A stretch of DNA of 64,000 nucleotides, taken from NCBI GenBank assembly GCA_016490735.1, contig JAEMWC010001359.1, positions 92,501 to 156,500 on the forward strand. Direction: 5' to 3'. Of the stretch, positions 1 through 12,319 are shown in pieces (the stretch's first letter is position 1; the number at the start of each line of letters is the position of its first letter). The notes under the pieces were generated by a model, which was not told where the DNA came from, ran no database searches, and was given only the letters and a program-made list of their open reading frames with translations. The position numbers were made by a program, and so were the translations under genes. This stretch comes from Pachyseris speciosa. Lineage: Eukaryota > Cnidaria > Anthozoa > Scleractinia > Pachyseridae.

Positions 1-1430
1 TTAACTTAAATGGTTAGGGTTAAGGTTACTGTAGCATCTTATGATGATAAGAACATTTTCGATATTGCCATACATTTCAACTAAATTCAAAATACCCAAG
101 GGTCACACAGTTTGTGTGGACTCCCTCCCTGTGGTTTTTCGGCACTATTACTTGCAGTGTTCAAACGCACCCAACATATTGGACCCAACAATGTTGGATG
201 TGTGATTCTCAACATTCATTCTCACATATTAATCACTCATGGGTATATTACCTATTAAAAAATGACCAGCTCCAAGTTGGCTTGTTAACTTAACTCAGTT
301 GTTAGAGTACTACACCCGGTATCAAAGAGGTCATGGGTTCCACTCCCATACAAGCCTGAGTTTTTTAGGCTTTATTTTTGCTACTGCATGCTTTTAAAGT
401 AGTGTTCATAACTTCGATGATCATTCCCTTCTTCATTCTTCAATCTTTAATCAGCAGTTCAAATATATGATTTTTATCCATTCATTCTCACAATAATTAT
501 TACAAGTTGTTTGGTTGAAGCACCAAAACCACAGCTCACATTTCCTTTGGTCAGCGCCGAAAATAACGACTTTGTTCTCGGTGCCGATCGAAAGAATCAC
601 AGCCTGTGGGGACGAGAATGTCTTAGTGCCTGGAGTATGGTAGACTGCTAGCAGTCATACTTTTTTCCCAGATTACTTGCGCGATTGGAGCGTTTCTTGG
701 GCCCCTCGTGGTTTCGCTGCCCACCGCGCACGAAATCCAGCACGCGCTACCGACCGACCAGGATCTTGGAGGACTGGCACAAACTCGGGTTTCATTTACA
801 TTTCAATATGGCGGACAAATTGATGTTTTTCTGAGCAACCAGCCAAGTCCCCAGGTGTTCTCGGCTCAGTCAAACCCAACTGTCAGCGGTGACGTCACTG
901 AAAATGCCTAGCAAATACTGCCAGATTCACCATAAACAACACTGAAATATGCTACACAAAGGATGGTTGGCAAGCTGATCCACATCGCACTTGGTCTCCC
1001 ACTCTGAATCTACAAAAATTATCCTCACGGTAAAAAATGTGCGGCCAAGTACATGTAACTTTAATATGAATGCACCTATCAATGTTAGTCCCGAGAGGGG
1101 GGGGGGGGGGATATGGGATGAGGTGGGGACTTTGATCGACATTTCCTGTCCGGGGTGGGGAATTTTGACAAACTTTGAAGAGAATGTTGGCCCCAGGATG
1201 GTGAAGTTTACTCAAACTTGAAAACTGAGATAATATTCATCAAAGACCATTTAATTTCCTAAGCTTGGACTTTGCCATGGTAAAATACACGATGCGATGC
1301 TGCCTTCTTTTAAACCGACAGAGCAGAGCCTGGATATGAGTGACTTGCCATCATGAAAATACCCACTGAAAGTCCACGTGAGGCAAAGAACAAGATGGAG
1401 GAATGAAAGGTCAGGAAAATTTGCCCAATC
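1..1430. other. Non-coding stretch apart from the SINE
   Basis: No convincing gene was seen. Short open frames near 700-1220 match nothing recognisable. A G-run lies at about 1097-1109. Composition is typical intergenic or repeat-derived sequence. Confidence 0.5.
279..356 (+). repeat. tRNA-derived SINE head
   Basis: The stretch folds as a tRNA-like cloverleaf: a 7-bp acceptor pair (GGCTTGT with ACAAGCC), a D-arm/A-box-like part (AACTCAGTTGTTAGAG) and a T-arm/B-box-like part (ATGGGTTCCACTCCCAT). The anticodon stem is poorly paired and the base before the anticodon is C rather than T, so it is unlikely to be a working tRNA. A short hairpin (GCCTGAG, T-run, AGGC) follows, as in anthozoan tRNA-derived SINEs. 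A related element sits on the - strand at 63761-63834. Confidence 0.6.
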
Positions 1431-1431
1431 T

Positions 1432-1640
1432 GTTGTTACTATAAACCATCGGTTTCTTTCGGTATTCTTTCATTCCGTTGTTAAAAAAAATTAAACCAAG
1501 ATTTTTTAAACCGGGAATGTTTTTGTCATGATTAATTTGCATAATTATAATACCTTATCATAGCCTCCACGTGCTTGTAGAACTGGGCTTATGCAATAAA
1601 TCTTGTTGTTGTTAACATGTCGCTTGTGTGCGAGTGAACA
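1432..1640 (+). repeat. Possible 5' LTR of a Ty3/gypsy element
   Basis: The segment before the Gag frame begins TGTTGTTACT and ends GTGAACA, so it has TG...CA termini, and it carries an AATAAA signal at 1595-1600. A primer-binding-like motif TGGTGTCAGAAGTG follows at 1646-1659, just before the Gag start. No 3' LTR is present, so the boundaries cannot be confirmed by comparing two copies. Confidence 0.3.
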
Positions 1641-1663
1641 TTATATGGTGTCAGAAGTGAAAT

Positions 1664-3055
1664 ATGGAAGTTTTCAAGCCTCCAGGAGCTCTAGTGCTTG
1701 AAGGGAATCTTGCCGAGAATTGGAGGAGATGGGTGCAACGCTTTGACCTATATTTGACGGCGTCGGGAAAGATCGAAGAAGATGAAAAGGTGCGGTGCGC
1801 CATTCTGCTGCACACAATCGGCGAAGAAGCGCTCGAGATATACAATACGTTCCGATTCGCTACTGGTGAAGATCCTAACAAGATTGATCACCTGAAGAAA
1901 AAGTTTGAAGATTATTTCAATCCGAGAAAGAACACTGTGTTCGAAAGATACAAGTTCTGGGAACGTAAACAACAAGATGGCGAATCTATCGATCAGTTTA
2001 TCACCGAATTGAAGACTCGTGCGAAGTCATGTGAATTTGGCGCCCAGCAAGATAGCCTGATTCGAGACCGAATTGTATTTGGTGTAAGTGACACTCGTCT
2101 TAAAGAGAGATTGCTTCGTGAATCGTCTGATCTTACCCTTGAGAAAGCGGCGAGTCTTTGCAGAGCGGCAGAAGCTAGCGCTAAACAACTAAAGGAAGTG
2201 CAGACTTCGGAGAAGATCCCCGTTCACGCGGTAAAACCAAGAAACAAACCAACCAAGCCAGCGCCCGCCACAACATCGCGCCAGCTGCAGCAATTTAACT
2301 GCAAGAATTGTGGAACAAAGCACTACCCGCGATCGTGTCCAGCGTTTGGAAGACACTGTCACATCTGCAAAGGGAAACATCACTACGCTAAGATGTGCCC
2401 ACAGAAGAATTCTCGAGTACACACTGTGACTCCGAGCCAAGACGGCGCCATTGGTCGACAGTGCAAAGTCCAAACCGAAGAGTTATTTATCGGAACAGTC
2501 ACCGGTGTGGCTACTGATTCAGCTTGGTTCTCCACCGTAACTGTCGGTGGATCGTCTGTTAAATTCAAGCTGGATACTGGCGCCGAAGCGAATGTTTTGC
2601 CACTCAGCGTCTACTCCGAACTCCAGAACAAGCCACCTTTAATGCATACCAGTGTTGTTCTGTCTTCGTATGGAGATTTCAAGGTAAAACCCGAAGGGAA
2701 AGTCACCCTGGCTTGTGAGGCTCAAGGATTAAAGGAAAGCCTTCCATTTTTCGTTGCTGCTGTTAATTCACCACCAATTTTGGGGCTCTCGGCGTGCTCA
2801 AAATTAAATCTGGTGAAAAGAGTAGAAAGTGTTGCCCAGGCCCCTCGGACAAAAGAAGAAATTGTTGACAAGTTTGCTGATGTGTTCAGTGGGTTAGGCT
2901 GCATGAAAGGCGAGTACCACATTGAGCTGGATGACTCCGTTCAGCCCGTCATTCACCCGCCTCGAAGAATACCGTATTCCCTACTTGAGAAACTTAAAGC
3001 AAAACTTCAAGAGTTGGAGGAGAAAGATGTTGTCCAGAAAGTTGACAGACCCACC
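1664..3055 (+). pseudogene. Ty3/gypsy-type Gag-protease-RT fragment, 3'-truncated
   Basis: An open frame from ATG encodes an LTR-retrotransposon polyprotein. Residues about 10-180 are a retrotransposon Gag capsid-like domain. Residues 213-245 hold two CCHC-like zinc knuckles (CKNCGTKHYPRSC and CHICKGKHHYAKMC). Residues 304-307 are the aspartic protease DTGA active site, with the flap-side ILGL at 372-375. From about residue 427 the N-terminal edge of the reverse transcriptase begins and stops after KVDRPT, where the sequence switches to an unrelated repeat that recurs near 6326. The RT catalytic core, RNase H and integrase are absent, so this is a dead 5' portion. Confidence 0.85.
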
Positions 3056-6000
3056 CCACTTACTATATCCTACACAATGTAGATGTTATAACAACCACTC
3101 CATATTCATAGGACCATTGCCATGTTTCTTGAGAAGGTAGACACAATTCACCTTACCGTTCGTTGCCTCTCCTACGACCGTTTTCGATTGCAACTGGGAA
3201 GAAGCAATTTATTGAGAGGGAGAGAATTAGAAAAGGAAAGCTTTTCTCTTCCATCCCTCGTTCTCCCCTCGCTTTGCTCGCGCGCCCGATTTCTCCCTTC
3301 CCCTCCCCACTCGAGCTCCCGCTGTGCAGGCCAGCTAAGGTGTTAGCTTTGATTTCAACAGCAAATGTCTTTTTGAAGCAGAACTAACCGTCCATTGTTT
3401 GGAAAGGATTTGAACAAATATGTACATTTATCAGAGTTGCATGGCTAATTCGTAAGACATGGTAACCCTTGTGTTAGAAGAGCAACCTCGGTCCCATGGC
3501 TTTTCCAATGCCGTTCCCAGTTACAAGGCAAAAGCATGGGAAGGAGGTTGTTCGAAGTGCGTACATTATTTTCTTACCTCCGTGCGAAAAGATTAGCTGA
3601 TACTAGAAGAGTAGATATGCCCTTGCACATTTCTTTCCTTTTGCTTTTCTTTTTGTGTGATAAAATCGTTTCTCTCGAAACATGAGTCATTTTTTGTGGC
3701 AACACCCTTACATCATATGTTATGAAGCTGCAAGCCGCGCGTCCATTTGAGCAAGGAGGATCTTAACTGATGTGCTGTTTTGACGGTTGAAGTAAAAAGT
3801 TAGCTTATTCACAGTTGACTGTTTCAATTTGACTTCATTTTCATCATTGCGTTCTCGAGATTTCTAAGGTCTTTAACGCATCAATGTCAAAGCCTTCAAC
3901 TTTTCTTCAATTTTTTCACGCACTTCAACTTTTTTCCGTTATTCCCTAAATACAAACAGATCCTTAATGATACCGACTAGATAAGCGATATTTAAACTTT
4001 TCATGTACATTGAGCAACATTTTCTTCGGTAAAAGGTGTTGAGATACAAGCTTTGGACTGGAGATAATCGTTTTTTGGTACTCTTTATCGATTCTATAGA
4101 ATTATTTCTTTGTTTACCAGTTGACTATGAAATTTCAGGCCGCTTCCATCCCCATTTCGCGCCCGATTTCGCGCCCCATTTCGCGCCCGATTTCTCCCTT
4201 CTGTTGCGCGAAAGATTTAGAAAGCTGTGGCTTCTCAGGATCACCTCAGTTTATTCAACGTCAGGTTTCTACACGCTGCCGTTGCCGGCAGACAACTCTC
4301 TGCTCTCTGCCGTTGCCAGCAGACAACTCTCTTCAAACTACACAAAACTAGCGGTTAAGTACACTCGCTATGAGCTCTGATTGGTCGATTGCTCGTTTCC
4401 TTTGTAGAACAATAGACAAAGACTATAGAAACTTAAGGTAGGCGAATACGTGCCTGGATTGTTGAGCTAGAAAAAGTTGATCAAGCTTACTGTAACCAAC
4501 TTTACAAGGTTCACTTTAGTAGATACGTTTGAAACTGTAAAGTTTCTGTGCCAAATACTCCTATGGCTAGCAACAGAGCTTAGAAATTACACATGGACGG
4601 GATCCTAAATTTATCAGCAAGGCATGCAGAAAAGCTTGTGGTATTACTTGCGGTAAATAGTTCGGCTAAGCTTAATTCAAGTTAATTAAAATGTTCGACA
4701 ACCTAATAGCGGCGGAAACCAAAGTTTCCGCGGCCCTTTACATGAGCAAGCTGTTGCCGCAGATAACCATGCTCACATCGACAAAGTTACAAACTTGCCG
4801 GAAGAACACCAACAAGTTATTGTGCTTTTAACGGCAACGGCGGAAATTCTACTTTTGCCGAAAACAACCTACTCATGGGAAAGTTACATCAATAGGTTGT
4901 TTGTTTGATTATTGCACGTTTAAGATACAATAAATGTAATTAAATATATTGTGGCAAATGTTGTAAAATATACTTCAAATCTTCCCCTCCCCATTCGAGC
5001 TCCCGCCACGCAGGCCAGCTAAGATCTTAGTTTTGATTTTAACAACAAATATTTTTTGAAGCAGAACTAATCGACCATTGTTTGGAAAGGATTTGAACAA
5101 ACATGTACGTTTATCAGAGTTCTAGGCTGAGTCGTAAGACATGGTAACTCTTGTGTGCGAAGTGCAACCTCGGTCCCAGGGCTTTCCCAATGCCTCTCCC
5201 AGTAACAAGGGAAAAGCATGGGAAGGAGGTTGTTCGAAAAGCATACATTATTTTCTTACCAGCCTTGACTCCCGTACGAAAAGCTTAGCTGATACTAGAA
5301 GAGTAAATACGTTTTTATTTTTTTACGTTTCTTTTTTTTTTTTTTTTCTTTTCCTTTTGTGTGACGGATATCGCCAGATAAACTCATTTCTCTCGAAACA
5401 GGAGTCATTTTTGTGGCAGCACCTCTACTTCATATATTATGAAACTGCAAACCGCGCGAACATTTGAGCAACGAGGATCTTAATAGGCTAGTTTCGAATT
5501 GTGGGAGAACAAAAGAACAGAGTCGAGGTTCAGGGGAATAATTTGCATTTCTTTTGTCAAAAACAAAGGAAAATGCAAATTATTCCCCTCAACCTCGACT
5601 CTGTTCTTTTGTTCTCCCACAATTCGAAACTAGCCTATTGGTGTGCTGTTATGACGGTTGAGGTAAAAATTTAGCTTCTTCACCATTGACGGTTTAAATT
5701 TGGCTTTCATTTTCATTATTGCGTTCTCAAGATTTCCGAGGACTTTTACGCTTCAATTTGAAAGCCTTCAACTTTTTTTCAACTTTTACGCACTTCGACT
5801 CTTCCCTATTTATTCCTTAAATACAAACGGGTCCTTAATGATGCTGATTAGATAAGCAATGCTTAACCTTTTTATCATTTTCTCCGGTAAAAGTTGATGA
5901 AATCTAAGCTTTGGAGTGGAGATCCTCTATTTTCGGGACTCTTTACTGATTCTATAGAATTATTTCTTTCTTTAGCTGTTGACTGTAAAATTTCAGGCCG

Positions 6001-6450
6001 TTTCCCTATTCAAATTTACCTCGATAGATTGTGGCTGTCATCCAGAAAAAAGGCAAAAGTCAACAGTGTGTTATGTTTCACTTTATTGCAACACTGTCTG
6101 AAAAAGCGAAATATTAACATCTATTTAGCAGATGTGACCAAAGATTAACAATTAAGAAAAATAGCGACATTTTGCAATATTTATTGTGTGCATCTTTCGC
6201 TATTCACGCTTGTCGCGCTGCGCTAGCTGTCATCTAGCAATAAATGTCTCTTTTAGGAATTTCGCAAATGTCGTAAATTTGATGCTTGTTTAGCCAGCGA
6301 CGGATGAAACATTGCTCATTTGTTGGTCACACTTACTATATCCTACAAACGTAGATGTTATGACGAAAAAGAAAGGATTACTTGATTTCATATAATCATC
6401 GTTATTTCTTTTGTAAAGGTAGACACAATTCGTCTTACCTTTGCTTGCCT
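3055..6450. repeat. Diverged duplicated non-coding block
   Basis: Two pairs of direct repeats fill this gene-free stretch. About 3297-4145 resembles about 4980-6000 (shared GGAAAGGATTTGAACAAA, CGTAAGACATGGTAAC and TTTCTCTCGAAACA tracts). About 3055-3170 resembles about 6326-6450 (CTTACTATATCCTACA and GGTAGACACAATTC). Copies differ by many substitutions and indels, so the duplication is old. The second copy is interrupted by the hairpin MITE at 5484. A short CATTTCGCGCCCGATTTCGCG tandem lies near 4155-4200. No coding sequence was recognised. Confidence 0.6.
5484..5637. mobile_element. Hairpin MITE
   Basis: The element is an almost perfect inverted repeat from TAGGCTAGTTTCGAATTG to CAATTCGAAACTAGCCTA with a short central loop. 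Comparison with the related copy near 3760 shows uninterrupted sequence at the corresponding point, so this is an insertion into the duplicated block. Confidence 0.75.
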
Positions 6451-6611
6451 TTGATACTGCTTTGATACTGGACAAGACTTTCTGCTTACTGGACATCCAT
6501 CTTCTCTTACAGTCAATTAAAACCTGTCAAAGCAAGGTATCCGCTGACCAGTGTCACTTTACCATATCGCGGGCTCAAGCCAAAACAACCAAAACAACTT
6601 TTACCCCAGGT

Positions 6612-6915
6612 GGAGTAAAAACTACCCCATTTGAAGAATTGTATTAACCCCAGTTTTGCAGTGAAATTGAGGAGTTAAAGTTACTCCAAAACAGGAGTTA
6701 TTTTGAACCTAAAATGTTTACTCCGTTTTGGAGTCATAGTAACTCCAGGAGGAGTTAAATACTACTCCATTAAGGAGTTAAATTAACTCCAGTTCTGGAG
6801 TAGTTTCAACCCCAATTTTGGAGTTAAATTTAGGAGTTAAAGTTACTCTAAAAAAGGAGTTACTTTGAACATAAAATTTTAACTCCATTTTTGGAGTTAT
6901 AATAACTCTCTATAA
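6612..6915. repeat. Degenerate GGAGTTA / TAACTCC array
   Basis: About 300 bp in which GGAGT(T/A)A and its reverse complement TAACTCC alternate every 10-30 bases, separated by A/T-rich spacers such as TTTTGAACCTAAAATG. It is not a simple head-to-tail tandem: orientation alternates, so many small hairpins are possible. No open frame or promoter is evident. Confidence 0.6.
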
Positions 6916-7082
6916 ACTACTGTGCAGAACGAGGAATCAACGCATGTGTTCGTTCTTCTGGCGTGGCGCTCGTTAGTGTCCACACTATTACAGAATGTGT
7001 GCTGGGTCTCTATGGGCGGCGTTTGTTTAAGTGTTCGCACGCTTGCGGGCAGAACGAGGAATACATGGATTTATTGGATCTT

Positions 7083-7116
7083 CACCGATTATTTATTTAT
7101 TTATTTATTTATTTAT
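7083..7116. repeat. (TTTA)n microsatellite
   Basis: About eight tandem TTTA units, a simple repeat often left by LINE or SINE tails. Confidence 0.7.
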
Positions 7117-7569
7117 GTAGTAGTTGAAGCACGTAATTAATTCACAACATTAAAACTACTAGCTGAAGCGCTTAATCTGTACACAGGTGAGAAATACGTT
7201 AATGTGCTCCAAGTGTTGTTGTTGTTTTTTTTTTTCTTTTGCTGTGCGTGTTTAACGAAGGCCCGGTTTAAACGTCGCACTTAACATGCCCGAATGTAAT
7301 ACTAATTAGAGTCGACTAGAATTAAAAACGTTCAAGATTTGATTTATACGTTCCATTTAATGTCTACAGTTAACTGCTGAGCGCGTGGGACATGTCATGT
7401 ATCATAAAAATGTGGAGTTACAGGCGAAGTAGAAAATTCATGAATGTAACATTCAAAACATGTAAAATGCGGCTTTTAAATCAACTGTCGAACTTCATTA
7501 GCATATTTGTCTGTCCTAGTCGAATATAATCGACTGAGCTCGTATTTAAATCAAATCTACCGAATTGAA

Positions 7570-7800
7570 GGCCCCGTCCACACGCATCCGGATATTTTTG
7601 AATCCGCAACTATTTCTTTCCGGATTCGCATGTTCTGCTGACACTCAATAGTCACAGAGGAGACCTGGATACTAAAACGAATCCGGATACGTATGGACGG
7701 GCAAATTCGATTTGAATACATTACGTGTGAACTGAAAATTTTTGAATCCGAAAAGAAAAAGTTGCGGACTTAAAAATATCCGGATACATGTGGACTGGGC
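7570..7800. mobile_element. MITE with CCGGAT-rich terminal inverted repeats
   Basis: The left end (GGCCCCGTCCACACGCATCC, then GGATATTTTTGAATCCGCAAC) is matched in inverse by the right end (GTTGCGGACTTAAAAATATC, then CGGATACATGTGGACTGGGC). CCGGAT tracts recur inside. It has no coding capacity and presumably moves with a transposase encoded elsewhere. Confidence 0.65.
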
Positions 7801-8187
7801 ATGAGGTCACGCAGGACACTTGCTATCATTACGAATGTATTTGCGCATTTCATAAACTCATAAAATTTACGTTTTAGCACTCGTTTTCAAAAAGATACAT
7901 TCAAATGTAAATTCAAAATAAAGGTATTTTTTCCTGGACTGGTTATATGGCACGAGCACTGAAAGACAGTAAATTGCCTTATTTTTCTGTTGGCTCGGTT
8001 TCCTTTGTACTTTTCAAGGGCATATATTACACAACCCCTAATCATTATTCACTGTCTGAAAAGTTGGTGGCGGCTTTGATTGTAACAGGGGAGTGCGGGG
8101 CTGAAACAATTAGCTGATAACAATAGCAAAACAATGCAAGATATATTTCCCCTGCTCATATTCCTCTGCTCATATTCCCCTTGACTT

Positions 8188-8309
8188 AGGCCCAGTTGAA
8201 ACGTCGAACTTCTCATGTGCCGAATCTAATGCAAATGGGAAAAATCTATTGTTTTCGCTCATTTGCATTAGATTCGGCACATGAGAAGTTCGACGTTTGA
8301 ACCGGGCCT
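8188..8309. mobile_element. Short palindromic MITE (family also at 44253)
   Basis: A near-perfect palindrome of about 120 bp, with ends AGGCCCAGTTGAAACGTCG and CGACGTTTGAACCGGGCCT around a loop containing TTGTTTTCGC. The same family occurs at 44253-44376. A decayed relative may start near 7259 (GGCCCGGTTTAAACGTCG). Confidence 0.75.
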
Positions 8310-9840
8310 TAGTTTCCCCGGACTTGTAAACAATAGAGAAGAAACAAACAAACACAGAGGAAATGTTAAACAGTTACCGACCACGCGGTGGTCTCTTGTT
8401 GTGTTAGCTGGTATTAACACCCTCTCGTCGGCAACGACTTGCACACCTCGTTTTTCCCCTTCTCTCCTCCATAACTTCTCCGTGGGGCTTACTCGCTGCA
8501 ACGACATTGGTAGCGGGTGGACCTTCAATCAATAAATCATGATTTTCTCCAGGAGTGTTATAATCCGAAACAGCACTTTTCAACGTCTGAGAATCCTGGC
8601 TGTGAGTCTGACTTGTCCCATTACAAAGCAAAACCATCTTCATCAACGCTCGCTCATCGTTTTTTACAAACAGTGCTAGCCCGAAAGCTCGGCACTTTTC
8701 TCAAAATTTAATCGGTCCTGTCCACGTGTACCAGTTCACGAGCCGATACAAAAGACCAAACAATACACAACAGTATTATGAAAGGTGTTCGTCATCGTGG
8801 TTTCAAATTATTGAAATAAATTAAAAGTTATTGCGTTTCGTCTCGGAGCTGACTTAGTTCTTACACACACTTATACGGCTCTGGTAATCACTGAAGAGGT
8901 AATTATCATGACAAAGACGTGAACTAGAGATTACAAATTGTAAATTGAATGCTATAGAGAAAATACTGCGTCTGGGGTAGATGCAGAATTTATAGAAAGG
9001 GGGTTTGAATTTACGACCGCCGAAGGCGAGCATATAGTGGGGTCCGAGGGCAAAATGCTTTAAAAATGTTACTCCTGGAAATGCGATTTCCAGCATTTTG
9101 AAGGGCAAATCAAAGCGTTTCAAGGCTGTAAATTCACGTCAACAGGAAGACATCTGCTTAAAAAGATCGACAGTTATCGATGTGCATTCAAATATATATT
9201 TACAAATCTATGTTGAATTCAGTTAATTTGACATATTAATCAATGAGTTCATGCTGATGAGGCGTACTTTACATGACGTTTCTATACAACTTTGTGTTTC
9301 ATAAAAAGTGATGACACAAGCAACTGACCCTAGCAAGAAGGATATCAAAGCCGCGTACCTTAGCGATGATGCAGTAGATGCAAGTCCAAAAAACGCTCAA
9401 TTTTACTGCTATGAGCGACTTGAGATGTGTTTTCCTCCTTTTCACATAACTGAACTTCGTATTCCACAAACTAACAGCCTTTGATATCGTTAGGAACGAG
9501 GCGCTTCGATCTAGTTGGACCCCGTTGGGATTACTCCCTTATATTGGCTATATACGTATGGTAGCTGACGTCTGACCTGGAAATGTCAGCCACGACTTCG
9601 GCAGCCTTAAAGAGTGGCTCTCTTTCCACGAAATGTCTGCTGGTAGGTCCTAGCATCTGCACTACCCTTGTGTGAACTAATAGATAACTTACTGATTACC
9701 TATTTTTGCACAAAGTAACTCCCGTCTTCTTAATGAGATGATGGGGGACGGGGCGAGTGCTTTCAACCCTGTTCCCCCGACTATAAACTACAGTGTATAA
9801 TGACCAATCAAAAGTATTTTATTTTATTTTATTACCTAAA
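8310..9840. other. Gene-free stretch with one 35-bp repeat
   Basis: No gene was recognised. A 35-bp sequence beginning TATTATGAAAGGTGTTCG at 8773-8807 recurs exactly at 9863-9897 at the 3' edge of the PLE described next. It may therefore be a detached PLE tail. Confidence 0.45.
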
Positions 9841-10880
9841 TTAGAGAAGGACATCTCTCTCTATTATGAAAGGTGTTCGTCATCGTGGTTTCAAATGATA
9901 GCTGAGTTAATCTTTTGTCTCACGATTGAGTCACAAAGATGTGGATCGCGACGTTTCGACCGCTATACTGTTGGTCTTCATCAGGCGATGGTGTCGACTG
10001 CCTGCGTGTGAGTATAAGAAGCACCGTGGCTGGTGGTGATTGGTGCGTTTCGATCCTCGCTTAGGCTGTTGTTGATTGGAGAATTTCGATCCTTGTCGTT
10101 CAGACTAGAAATTGTTCCCTCAGCGGTCCGCTTTGGTACTGATCGGTTGTTGTGTTGTTTGATCATGGGCTAAGGTCGTGGGCACTCACGCTTCAGAAAT
10201 TTCAATTCCACTGAATAGCCTCTTTAACCCTACGGGTGTACCATTGTGGGTCTCGGTCAATAAATTTAACTTCGTCCCAGAGCGGATAATGGCCGGTCGC
10301 GTTGCTATGTTCTGAAACGGCTGAGGATTGGGTTCGAGCAAGCCGTATGTCTCTATTGTGTTCCTTAATCCGTTCATGCATAGATCTTCCCGTCTCTCCA
10401 ATATGAACCTTACCACAATCGCAGGGAATCTTGTAGACTACTCCGTCTTGTTTTACTGGATCGACAATGTCCTTAGGTCGCACTAGGTTTGATCTAAGAG
10501 TTGTGTCAGATCTGAAAACAGTCTGTATGCCTTGTTGTTGTAGGCAACGGTGAAGAGCCTCCGATGTGCCTTTGACGTATGGCAGAACCACAGTAGATTT
10601 CATTTCGGTTCAGGTTCTTCAGTGTTTGTTCGTCCCTTGGTTTTCGTAAGATTTTTTACAAAAGAAAACTGATAACCGTTGGAAACAAGGACCGATGAGA
10701 GGTGTTTCTTTTCATGAGAGATAACTGATGGTTTTGTTATGAGGTGTTTAGATCGATCGTACAGGCACTTGACAATACCGCGTTTTACAGATTGCGGGTG
10801 GTGTGATTTATACTAGATACTGGTCAGTGTGTGTAGGCTTTCTGTAAACACTGGTAGAGAGGTATCCATGAATGTCAGCA
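9840..10880 (-). mobile_element. Penelope-like element, 3' part with GIY-YIG endonuclease
   Basis: Read on the - strand this is the 3' half of a PLE. Near 10880-10640 the thumb/linker region can be read in pieces (including YDRSKHLITKPS). From about 10603 to 10200 follows a linker and a GIY-YIG endonuclease domain: CDCGKVHIGETGRSMHERI, then KEHNRDI and SEHSNATGH, and WYTRRVKEAI. A frame change near 10205 and missing upstream RT show it is inactive. It ends in a non-coding tail carrying a hammerhead ribozyme, as in known PLEs. Confidence 0.85.
9942..9988 (-). ncRNA. Hammerhead ribozyme in PLE tail
   Basis: On the - strand the core reads CTGATGA, then stem II (GACC with GGTC, loop of about 11 nt), then GAAAC and cleavage triplet GTC. 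Stem I pairs ATCGC, just before CTGATGA, with GCGAT just after the cleavage site. All conserved core bases are present. Very short stem III hammerheads are known from Penelope-like elements, and the position next to a PLE endonuclease fits. Confidence 0.75.
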
Positions 10881-11258
10881 GCTATAGCCTATAGGCGTTT
10901 CGATAAAATGGTAAACCATGTTAACAATTTTGTTTGGGAGGGAGGGGATTGGGGACTACTTGTAAAGATGTAAAGTAGACAAATGCTCTTCGATCATTCT
11001 TCTGCTTTGTTTTCTTTCAGGTTCTATGGTTGACAAAATAAAAAGGTAGTTCACAAAAGCATTGCTTTTTTCAGCACAGGGGTCTCTCTCCTGGTTGCAA
11101 AGTATTTGCACCCCAAAGAACACGCAAAGAAAAAAACAACATTAAGTGAGGTTATTTTAGGCTTCTGATGATTATCTATCTAAAGACAATGCTACACTAC
11201 ACAACGTTTCTTCCAACGTTGCCCCAATAAAACATCCTTCAGGTTCTGTGGCTCCAGA

Positions 11259-11259
<1 letters not shown>

Positions 11260-11342
<83 letters not shown>
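11260..11342. repeat. (AAT)n microsatellite
   Basis: About 27 uninterrupted AAT units just downstream of the receptor locus's last exon. Confidence 0.9.
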
Positions 11343-11344
<2 letters not shown>

Positions 11345-11466
11345 CGGTAGAAATAATCATGACAATAATAATGAGATTTGTCCGCTTCACATGTTTGGCA
11401 TTTTGACGGACACTATTTCACGAACTGTTGCTTAATTCAACATCCTCTTGACTCTGTTTACGATGT

Positions 11467-11757
11467 TTATGACAAGCCACCAGTCATAACTGATTCTTTC
11501 CAATGTACCAGCCAGTAGATACAATTGAATGCGAAAAATGTCAAAGGAAAGCCAACGCGAGAGCATTTGTCAATCGTCAGCGGATCACTTATTAGATACC
11601 AACGCTTCTCTTCCACTTCCTGGCTAAACGTTTTCGTCTCAGCGTCCGGTGATTCGTCTCCTGTTTTATAAAACACCTTCCTCAGGGTGCTACCTCGCCG
11701 TGGAGAACACTTTGGACCAAACAAGGATGGAAATTCTTCAGACTCCCTCCTTTCCTC
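11467..11757 (-). pseudogene. Receptor last exon: cytoplasmic loop and TM4
   Basis: The acceptor CAAAACAG is followed by a charged loop, then DPLTIDKCSRVGFPLTFFAF and NCIYWLVHWKESV, which is TM4 with the conserved IDxxSRxxFPxxFxxFNxxYW signature, ending GGLS and TAA. The frame is open throughout. Confidence 0.88.
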
Positions 11758-12319
11758 CTGTTTTGAGGGAATAAAAGAGTTACCAACATTCTGAGCAAAA
11801 CTGGTTATAGTTTAATAAGGTTGCAATACTCCTTAATCTAAAACCGTTCAAACAATGTTTTACTTAAAAAAAAAAAAAGACAAAGTGAAGTAATGTGTGA
11901 GACATTAACAAAGACAACTGGCGTGAAGCCATGCACCACTTTAGAATATAATCTTATTTGTAAAGGTGGTGACGCTCATTGAGGTCTTATTAATCCGCCA
12001 TAGCTAATTTGAACAATCAACGGGACCTCACTTAAACGGTATTCAACAGTTAGTTCACGTTTTCGAGAAAGTCTCTACTAAAATTAAGAGAGACAATATG
12101 AATTGACATTCTAGTCCATGAAAGCAACATCACGCACAGACCAGCTGGAATTGAATCTCCAACAGTCTTATCGCTTCAGATTCTATATGCTAACGAGTTT
12201 CATGTTTCCAAATTATTTCATGGGATTTAGTTTACTTTGAAGGCTTTTCAGTGTTTAAAAATTGTAAGGACAGATGATTCTCAGAAAGCATATGGAGCAA
12301 AACACTGCCTACTTCTCAC

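Noticed and set aside
279..356. A functional tRNA gene
   Set aside because: The acceptor and T-arm fit, but the anticodon stem does not pair and the T before the anticodon is missing; a hairpin tail follows as in SINEs.
11172..11390. Poly-isoleucine protein
   Set aside because: Translation of the (AAT)n microsatellite.
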